In this document: positions 1 through 5,889 of the stretch, piece by piece | Layout of the letters: each line of letters starts with the position of its first letter | How positions within the stretch are numbered: the stretch's first letter is position 1 | NCBI GenBank assembly: GCA_019312705.1 | Contig: JAFDCW010000320.1 | Span: 1 to 5,889 of the forward strand | Reading direction: 5' to 3' | Source of the DNA: Deltaproteobacteria bacterium | GTDB taxonomy: Bacteria > Myxococcota > Polyangia > Polyangiales > B10-G4 | DNA: 5,889 nucleotides | Made by a program: the position numbers and the translations under genes | Notes under the pieces: model-generated | Seen by the model: only the letters and a program-made list of their open reading frames with translations | The model's database searches: none | Told to the model about the DNA's origin: nothing

Positions 1-111
1 TCGCAAGGAAGGAAGGCGATGGAAATGCACCGCATTTTCGAGGTTTCCTGACGCCGCGAGGGAGCCGTGGAACGAGCGAGAAACCTTCCGTGGCTCTGGA
101 TCACGCACTAG
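1..111 (-). mobile_element. Truncated copy of palindromic MITE-like element (left copy)
   Basis: This is the reverse complement of 5641-5752, with position i matching 5753-i. By hand there are eight mismatches and one single-base indel over 111 bp, and 1-42 against 5711-5752 is identical. The inner end is the CTAG at 108-111. The terminal repeat at 88-111 matches the far end of the right copy (reverse complement of 5783-5806) at 21 of 24 positions, so it is a true terminus. The core at 23-37 is a perfect hairpin, AAATGC-ACC-GCATTT. By comparison with the right copy, about 55 bp of the element lie beyond the window edge. No reading frame of interest lies in it. It occupies the 3' end of the OmpA-like gene and supplies two of the three bases of that gene's TAG stop as the TA at the junction. 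Assignment to a MITE is inference from structure; the relation to 5641-5806 is seen directly. Confidence 0.85.
88..111 (-). repeat. Terminal inverted repeat of left element copy
   Basis: Read on the minus strand it begins CTAGTGCGTGATCCAGAG and continues CCACGG. The reverse complement of 5783-5806 begins CTAGTGTGTGATGCAGAG and ends TCACGG, giving three mismatches in 24. The near end of the right copy (5641-5665) has the same sequence with an extra A after CTA and several substitutions. Three independent occurrences define the element boundary at CTAG. Confidence 0.8.
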
Positions 112-1898
112 CGCGGCTCAGCCGGTGCTTCGACCGAGAGCTCACAGGCTTCCGTGGACGGGGTGCCTTCGGCCTCCGGGTCCACGACATGGAACTCGAT
201 GCGCGCATTCTGGGCGCGGGCTTGTCGGCTCGTGCCTTCAGCGACGGGGCGCGTCTCGCCGCAGCCCCAGGCTTCGAAGCGTGAGGCCTCGAGGCCGTGC
301 TCGGTCATCCAGGTGACGACGGCGAGGGCGCGCTGCCGTGAGAGCGTCAGATTGCGCGCGTCGGAGCCGCGGTCGTCGGTGTGGGCGTCGACGCGCACGC
401 GCCGGATTTGAGGATTCGCGGCGAGGGTCGCCCGGACCTCTTCGAGCACCTCTTCGGTCCCCTCGACGAAGGTCGCGCCCCGGGGCGCGAAGGAGATGCC
501 ACTGAGCAGCCGCAACTGGCCCTCTTCGAGGCGGTGGGAGGTTGGGCAACCGCCCCCCGCCGGCGTACCGACGGCGAGGGGGCACGGGTCCTCCTCGTCG
601 AGGACGCCATCTGCGTCGTTGTCTAGGTCCGGGCAGCCGTCGGCGTCCGCGAAGCCGTCGCGGTCCTCGGCGTCGTTGGGGCAACCGTCGTCCGCATCGA
701 GGATTTCGTCCCGGTCGTTGTCCGGGTCCGGGCAGCCGTCTTCGTCCTCGAACTCGTCGAGGTCCTCGGCGTCGTTCGGGCACTGGTCGTCCGGATCGGG
801 CACCCCGTCTCCGTCGTTGTCGGGGTCTGGGCAGCCGTCTTCGTCCTCGAACTCGTCGAGGTCCTCGGCGCCATCGGGGCAATTGTCTTCGTCGTCGGGG
901 TACCCGTCGCCATCGGTATCAACCGGCCCGGGGTCCTCGACGGGCTCGGGCTCGGGCTCGGGCTCAGGCTGAATGAACCCGATGCTCACCATGACGCGCG
1001 CCGCGGGTGTCCCCCAACCGGCGGACAGGCCCGGCCCCGCCGCGACGCCCGCCGTGAGCCCGCCCTTGGCGAGGTACTTGAGTCCCAGGAGCATCTCGAT
1101 GTTGGTCGTCGAGTCCCGGGCGAAGGAGTCGAGGGCGTGGTTTCCGGAGGCCTCGACGATGGCTTCGAGCTCGTCGTCGCCCCCCAAGACCTCGAAGCCG
1201 ACCCCCGCGCGCCAGAGCAGCTCGCTGCGAACCAAGGCGCCGGCGTTGCTCGTATACTCCTCGCGCAGGCGCATGCCGACGTTGGCCGTCACCCGGAGCC
1301 GCGTCGGGCGGAACTCGAAGAGCACCTTCGGCACGAAGTTTACGCTTTGGTCGCCGGAGTAATTCTGCTCGGGGAGCGACGCTTGGGCGAAGGGGAAGGT
1401 CACGTCGGCGGCGAGAGCGAGGCCGAAGGGGCCCTGGGGATCACCGATGAGCCGCACCCGGGCGCCGAGGGTTGGGTCGCTGAGGGTCGATTCGTCGGCG
1501 CCGGGAACTCCCAGCACGTCCTGCCCGGTCATCAAGAGGTGCATGGGTAGGGCTCCATAGAGGAGCAGGCGGTCGAAGAGGCTGTACGAGAGCGTCGCAT
1601 GCAGGGTCAGTTGGTGTTCGACGACCGGCGTCGTCTCGGTCGCACCGGCGGCGGTGAAGAGCAGGGGCGACGCGGCGTAGTCGATGACCGCCTGGGCGGC
1701 CCAGAAGTCGTGGCCCCGGGCGACGGGGCTCTCGGTCTGGAACATGTCCTCGGGGGCGTTGGCGGCCGAGAAGCGGTTGAGCTGCACGCCCTGGGCGGCC
1801 GCCGTGCAGGCGAGGCCAAAGGCCAAGAGGCCAGCCAATAGACCCGCCGAGAGCCTGACCGACAGGCTCGAGGGGACGCGCAGAGAACGTGTGAACAC
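108..1898 (-). CDS. OmpA-family outer membrane protein with TSP3 repeats
   Basis: The product is 596 residues, a predicted secreted outer-membrane protein that anchors to peptidoglycan. Residues 1-35 are a signal peptide (Arg-containing start, Leu/Ala core, Ala-Ala-Ala before Gln36). Residues about 60-309 alternate like a beta-barrel (for example 95-122 and 189-210). A PE-repeat linker covers 310-325. Residues about 327-451 hold four acidic TSP3-type units with Cys at 340, 373, 406 and 439 (33-residue period) and a second Cys set at 356, 389 and 422. The OmpA C-terminal domain spans about 465-572 and carries HTDDRGSDARNLTLSRQRA at 506-524; Asp508 and Arg523 are the probable diaminopimelate contacts. 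A 24-residue tail follows. The start is GTG at 1896-1898, chosen because a GAGGGAG ribosome site lies six bases upstream and the signal peptide begins there. The third TSP3 unit has lost part of its calcium-loop pattern (NDRDEILD). The TAG stop lies on the mobile-element junction. It is encoded behind the kinase, 100 bp away. Confidence 0.93.
   Translation of the reverse strand: MFTRSLRVPSSLSVRLSAGLLAGLLAFGLACTAAAQGVQLNRFSAANAPEDMFQTESPVARGHDFWAAQAVIDYAASPLLFTAAGATETTPVVEHQLTLHATLSYSLFDRLLLYGALPMHLLMTGQDVLGVPGADESTLSDPTLGARVRLIGDPQGPFGLALAADVTFPFAQASLPEQNYSGDQSVNFVPKVLFEFRPTRLRVTANVGMRLREEYTSNAGALVRSELLWRAGVGFEVLGGDDELEAIVEASGNHALDSFARDSTTNIEMLLGLKYLAKGGLTAGVAAGPGLSAGWGTPAARVMVSIGFIQPEPEPEPEPVEDPGPVDTDGDGYPDDEDNCPDGAEDLDEFEDEDGCPDPDNDGDGVPDPDDQCPNDAEDLDEFEDEDGCPDPDNDRDEILDADDGCPNDAEDRDGFADADGCPDLDNDADGVLDEEDPCPLAVGTPAGGGCPTSHRLEEGQLRLLSGISFAPRGATFVEGTEEVLEEVRATLAANPQIRRVRVDAHTDDRGSDARNLTLSRQRALAVVTWMTEHGLEASRFEAWGCGETRPVAEGTSRQARAQNARIEFHVVDPEAEGTPSTEACELSVEAPAEPR
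631..870 (-). repeat. 99-bp-period tandem repeat encoding TSP3 units
   Basis: Homologous units begin at 631, 730 and 829, an exact 99-bp period (33 codons). The stretches 730-771 and 829-870 are identical over 42 bp, encoding the acidic segment AEDLDEFEDEDGCP. The unit at 631 is diverged. A further degenerate unit lies on the promoter-distal side near 540. Nucleotide identity beyond what the protein requires points to recent duplication or gene conversion between the two identical units. Confidence 0.9.
941..970 (-). repeat. Hexanucleotide repeat encoding the PE linker
   Basis: CGGGCT on the plus strand occurs four times in tandem at 941-964, followed by a one-mismatch copy CAGGCT at 965-970. 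It encodes the alternating Pro-Glu linker between the barrel-like region and the TSP3 repeats. Unit gain or loss would change linker length by two residues and keep the frame. Confidence 0.85.
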
Positions 1899-1998
1899 CG
1901 AAGGCTCCCTCTGCCGGGCATGCGTTGCCCCGGCGGTCGCCCACGCTAACCCGAGACTCTCTCGATGGTAAACGTCGAGACCCGTCGCCTCGCCGTGC
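1899..1998. other. Intergenic gap between kinase and OmpA-like gene
   Basis: This 100-bp gap between two minus-strand genes holds two small inverted repeats. GGGCA/TGCCC at 1916-1920 and 1926-1930 has a 5-base loop and can extend by CC/GG across one bulged base. TCTCGA/TCGAGA at 1960-1965 and 1975-1980 has a 9-base loop. Neither has a T-run on the minus strand, so neither is a convincing intrinsic terminator. I found no sigma-54 type GG-N10-GC promoter and only a poor sigma-70 match. The gap is compatible with either cotranscription or a separate promoter for the OmpA-like gene. Confidence 0.5.
1905..1911 (-). promoter_or_regulatory. Ribosome binding site for OmpA-like gene
   Basis: GAGGGAG on the minus strand, six bases before the GTG at 1896-1898. 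It decides the start of the OmpA-like gene in favour of GTG, since no ATG start in frame gives the full signal peptide. The site overlaps the edge of the weak 1916-1930 hairpin region but is not inside its stem. Confidence 0.65.
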
Positions 1999-3834
1999 TC
2001 AGGGGTCGAGGACGACGTCGAGGAAGAAGATGCCAGAGCCCTGGACCGGCATTCCCTGGGCGAGGTCTTCGATCACGTCGGAGACGCATCGGGAGGCGGG
2101 ACTGGCGGTGTGGGGGGGCGATGCGCCGACGGTCATCAAGACCCCGAGCCCGCTGAACATCACCTGAATGGAGAACTCCTGCCTCGAGCCGGTGGCACAT
2201 CGGGCGGCGCCAGGGGTCACCTGGGCCGCCAGTGACCGCCCGTCGTCGGCATGGAAGCTCTGGGAAAAATGGCGGTAACGCACTCGAGCTCTCCCGCCCA
2301 AGGGAGCCGCCCTGACGGGTGGTACCGCTGGGGGCTCTGTTGAGGGCGCGCTTTCCGGGGACGGTCCCGCCGCAGGACTGGCCGGGGTGGGCGGAGCCGG
2401 GGTGGGCGTCGGATCTGGCGGGTCGCTCACGGCCCGGGCTGGGGCTGGCGGTGGAGCTTGGTTTGGCGCCCCGCCGACCTGGGCGCCCGGCGCGCTTCCC
2501 CCCGCGACCACCGGCGCCACGGCGCCCGGCTGCATTCCGTCGGGCCCCGCCCCTTCGGTGCCAGGGGACGTCGCGACCGACAGGACACCGATCACCGCGA
2601 GGCCCGCCACGACGGCCGCACCGATGCCGAGGGCAACGACCGCCGCTGCGCCGAGGCCCTTCGAACCCGTCGGCGGGACCATCGCCGATGGGGTCGGAGT
2701 GGGACTTGCGGGGTGCGGACTTGCGGGGTGTGCCGCCCCGCCCGTCGAGGCAGGAGACACCGGAGACACAGGAGACGCCGGAGCAGCCGGTGCGGCCTCT
2801 GAACTCATGCGAGTCGCCGGCGTTGCGTCGGAGGGTACTGGCGCTCGGGCCGCCCCCATGGGCACGGGGTGGGGCGTGGGTGGCACCAGCTCCTGCTCTC
2901 GCACGGTTCCCCCGCCGAGACGCAGGATCTCGATGGTATTCGCCGTCGACAGGGTGCGCAGCGCGGCGATGTACTCCGCGGCGCTGCGAAAACGCCCGTC
3001 GGGATCGCGGCTCAACCCGCGCTCGATGAGGTGTCGCAGGCCCCCCGGGAGCCAGGGCGCCACCTCCCGGAGGGGCGTCGGCGAGGTCGTGTTCATGCGG
3101 ATGAGCAGCTCCTCGTAGCTCTCGGCGGCGAAGGGCATGTGGCCCGATAGCATTCGGTAGAAGAGCACGCTGGCGCTGTAGAGGTCCGCGCGCCCATCGA
3201 CCTCTTTGACGGCGAGGAACTGCTCTGGGGCCATGTAGAGCGGCGTGCCGAGAATCATGCCGGTCTTCGTCAGGGACGGGCTGCCCGCCTCCCGGGCAAA
3301 CTTGCTCACGCCGAAATCCAGCAGCTTCGCCGTCGGTGAACTGGTGCCGACCGCGCCCACGAGGAAGACGTTTGCCGGCTTGAGATCGCGGTGCACGACC
3401 CCCGCGCCGTGAGCCCCGCCGAGGCCCTCGAGAATCTGGACCGCGATGTCGAGGGCGATGTCTCCCCGAAGCGGTGCCTCCCGGTCGAGGCGTTCGTCGA
3501 GGGGTTCACCTTCGAGCAGCTCCATGGCGACGAATACATCGCCCAGGGCGGTGCGCCCGGAGTCGAGGACCTCGACGATGTGCGGGTGCCCGCGGAGGGT
3601 CCGGGCCTGGGCCTCGGCGAGGAATCGATCGACCACCGGCGGCGAATCGAGGTGCCGGCGGTGCAATATCTTCAGGGCGACCCGGCCGCCGTTCAGGGAA
3701 TGCACCGCCCGAAAGACCGTCCCGAACCCGCCCTCCCCGAGTTCGGCCTCGACGTGATACTGGCCGATGGTGTCGCCGGGGCGGGTCACGGCGACATTGT
3801 ACCCGTGATTGACACCGGCGCCGCTGCTGAACAC
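1999..3834 (-). CDS. Membrane-anchored Hanks-type Ser/Thr protein kinase
   Basis: The product is 611 residues from GTG at 3832-3834. The kinase domain spans about 26-292: glycine loop GEGGFG 33-38, ATP lysine in VALKIL (Lys55), catalytic HRDLKPAN 148-155 (Asp150), DFG 173-175, an activation segment with Ser/Thr (SPSLTKTG), and APE 202-204. All essential residues are present, so it should be active. A Pro/Ala/Ser-rich juxtamembrane region (about 316-392) follows, then one membrane helix (about 393-422), a second Pro-rich stretch (about 457-507) and a roughly 100-residue extracytoplasmic domain with Cys546 and Cys583. An alternative start is GTG at 3787-3789 (596 residues, MTRPGDTIGQYH), which begins closer to the kinase fold. 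I prefer 3834 because GGGAGG lies nine bases upstream and third-position GC stays high to that point. The gene is divergent from the FHA regulator and upstream of the OmpA-like gene. The substrate is unknown; the FHA regulator or a partner is the natural candidate. Confidence 0.93.
   Translation of the reverse strand: MFSSGAGVNHGYNVAVTRPGDTIGQYHVEAELGEGGFGTVFRAVHSLNGGRVALKILHRRHLDSPPVVDRFLAEAQARTLRGHPHIVEVLDSGRTALGDVFVAMELLEGEPLDERLDREAPLRGDIALDIAVQILEGLGGAHGAGVVHRDLKPANVFLVGAVGTSSPTAKLLDFGVSKFAREAGSPSLTKTGMILGTPLYMAPEQFLAVKEVDGRADLYSASVLFYRMLSGHMPFAAESYEELLIRMNTTSPTPLREVAPWLPGGLRHLIERGLSRDPDGRFRSAAEYIAALRTLSTANTIEILRLGGGTVREQELVPPTPHPVPMGAARAPVPSDATPATRMSSEAAPAAPASPVSPVSPASTGGAAHPASPHPASPTPTPSAMVPPTGSKGLGAAAVVALGIGAAVVAGLAVIGVLSVATSPGTEGAGPDGMQPGAVAPVVAGGSAPGAQVGGAPNQAPPPAPARAVSDPPDPTPTPAPPTPASPAAGPSPESAPSTEPPAVPPVRAAPLGGRARVRYRHFSQSFHADDGRSLAAQVTPGAARCATGSRQEFSIQVMFSGLGVLMTVGASPPHTASPASRCVSDVIEDLAQGMPVQGSGIFFLDVVLDP
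2705..2779 (-). repeat. Short in-frame repeats in kinase juxtamembrane region
   Basis: Positions 2753-2779 are three tandem 9-bp units (GGAGACACC, GGAGACACA, GGAGACGCC on the plus strand) encoding SPV-SPV-SPA. Positions 2705-2731 hold two copies of a 15-bp-period unit (ACTTGCGGGGTG) encoding HPASP-HPASP. They make up the low-complexity linker before the membrane helix and would vary in length without loss of frame. Confidence 0.7.
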
Positions 3835-3837
3835 GAT
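3809..3837 (+). promoter_or_regulatory. Possible sigma-70 type promoter for the FHA regulator
   Basis: TTGACA at 3809-3814 is a perfect -35 hexamer. Seventeen bases later CACGAT at 3832-3837 matches TATAAT at three of six positions, including A2 and T6. Transcription would begin near 3844, leaving only about six bases before the ATG at 3850, so the mRNA would be almost leaderless; no Shine-Dalgarno sequence precedes that ATG. The -35 lies inside the kinase reading frame if the kinase starts at 3834. The weak -10 keeps confidence low. Confidence 0.25.
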
Positions 3838-3843
3838 GGCCCG

Positions 3844-3849
3844 CCTCCC
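3844..3849 (-). promoter_or_regulatory. Ribosome binding site for kinase GTG start
   Basis: GGGAGG on the minus strand, nine bases before GTG at 3832-3834. It supports the longer kinase start. It directly abuts the ATG of the divergent regulator at 3850, so the two genes share this few-base junction. The spacing is at the long end of the normal range, and the alternative GTG at 3789 has no comparable site. Confidence 0.5.
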
Positions 3850-5640
<1,791 letters not shown>

Positions 5641-5806
5641 CTAAGTGCGTGATCAAGAGACATGGAAGGGTCCTCGCTCGTTCCGCGGCTCCCTCGCGGC
5701 GTCAGGAAGACTCGAAAATGCGGTGCATTTCCATCGCCTTCCTTCCTTGCGAGGAAACCGTGGCCCGTCGCGATCCTCCCTCCCGTGACTCTGCATCACA
5801 CACTAG
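5641..5806 (+). mobile_element. Complete palindromic MITE-like element (right copy)
   Basis: The element is 166 bp and noncoding, and begins one base after the regulator's TGA stop. Its ends are inverted repeats (5641-5665 and 5783-5806). The arms pair again at 5683-5697 with 5749-5763, and the exact midpoint (5722-5724) is the loop of a perfect hairpin AAATGC-GGT-GCATTT at 5716-5730. Arm-to-arm identity is roughly 60% by hand alignment, highest at ends, mid-arm and core. Both ends read C-TA-element-TA-G, consistent with insertion at CTAG with TA duplicated, as known for IS630. The near end carries one extra A (CTAAGTG). A transcript reading out of the regulator gene would form a long hairpin. 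No transposase is in the window, so movement would need one in trans. Confidence 0.8.
5783..5806 (+). repeat. Far terminal inverted repeat of right element copy
   Basis: Ends in CATCACACACTAG. Its reverse complement matches the inner end of the left copy (88-111) at 21 of 24 positions, which fixes the right boundary of the element at the CTAG of 5803-5806. Confidence 0.75.
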
Positions 5807-5817
5807 CGTCGCGGCTC

Positions 5818-5889
5818 TCATTCGGCGTCGTTCAAGTGCGGCAAGGCCGGGGCCGAACCGTGCTCGGGGTGGTCGGGCAGCTCGTCTCC
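5818..5889 (-). CDS. C-terminal end of a probable convergent gene (partial)
   Basis: Reading in from the right edge on the minus strand, 23 codons are open to a TGA at 5818-5820. The peptide is GDELPDHPEHGSAPALPHLN followed by DAE. Third codon positions are G or C in about 20 of 23 codons, matching the coding bias of the other genes. The peptide is acidic and low in hydrophobic residues, as often seen at protein tails; no family can be named. It would be convergent with the FHA regulator, with the mobile element lying between the two stop codons and only 11 bp between the element and this stop. The plus strand is also open here, so the call rests on codon bias alone. Confidence 0.4.
   Translation of the reverse strand, partial: GDELPDHPEHGSAPALPHLNDAE

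Noticed and set aside
85..96. Signal peptide lipobox in the OmpA-like protein (GLAC at residues 28-31)
   Set aside because: The -3 position is Gly, not Leu/Val/Ile, and a standard AAA-Q cleavage site follows, so a lipoprotein is unlikely. The coordinates given are nominal; the motif is encoded near 1806-1817.
496..976. Long plus-strand open frames rich in Ser/Gly or Arg/Pro opposite the TSP3 repeats
   Set aside because: They are low-complexity antisense shadows of the 99-bp repeat in GC-rich coding DNA; the minus-strand frame has the signal peptide and two domain families.
1960..1980. TCTCGA/TCGAGA hairpin as an intrinsic terminator of the kinase gene
   Set aside because: The stem is only six pairs with a nine-base loop and no T-run follows on the minus strand.
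3796..3801. TACAAT on the minus strand as a -10 for a leaderless kinase mRNA starting at GTG 3789
   Set aside because: No -35-like hexamer lies at 16 to 18 bases upstream, where the sequence is GC-only, and no extended -10 TG is present.
3391..3849. In-frame open extension of the FHA regulator upstream of ATG 3850, giving 749 residues
   Set aside because: It lies antisense to the kinase catalytic domain, has mixed third-position GC near the junction, encodes no recognisable domain, and the FHA protein has a normal leader from ATG 3850.

Overview
The window is GC-rich (about two thirds G+C by eye), with strongly G/C-biased third codon positions. It carries a Hanks-type kinase next to an FHA/sigma-54 activator and an OmpA-like protein with thrombospondin type 3 repeats. 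This combination suggests a myxobacterium or another member of the Myxococcota (former Deltaproteobacteria). That assignment rests on gene content, not on a marker gene.

Layout. Positions 1-111 are one end of a short palindromic mobile element cut by the window edge. Positions 108-1898 (minus) encode a secreted outer-membrane protein: signal peptide, beta-barrel-like region, PE linker, calcium-type TSP3 repeats and an OmpA peptidoglycan-binding domain. After a 100-bp gap, 1999-3834 (minus) encodes a single-pass membrane Ser/Thr kinase with an extracytoplasmic C-terminal domain. Divergent from it, 3850-5640 (plus) encodes an enhancer-binding protein with the order FHA, degenerate GGDEF-like domain, sigma-54 AAA+ domain, Fis-type HTH. 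Positions 5641-5806 are a complete copy of the same mobile element in opposite orientation. A probable gene end (minus, stop at 5818-5820) enters from the right edge.

How it may work (inference). The kinase could sense the envelope through its periplasmic domain and phosphorylate the divergently encoded FHA regulator or a protein that docks on it. The regulator would then activate sigma-54 promoters. The OmpA-like protein, in line behind the kinase, could be an envelope component of the same module.

The most unusual feature is the pair of near-identical elements (about 92% over 111 bp, with 42 bp identical) in inverted orientation. Each sits exactly at the stop codon of an outward-reading gene. 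The element is about 166 bp, has about 24-bp terminal inverted repeats, is an imperfect palindrome with its centre at a small perfect hairpin, encodes nothing, and appears inserted at CTAG with TA duplicated. That is the pattern expected of an IS630/Tc1-mariner-derived MITE. At the OmpA gene the TAG stop codon is itself formed across the insertion junction.
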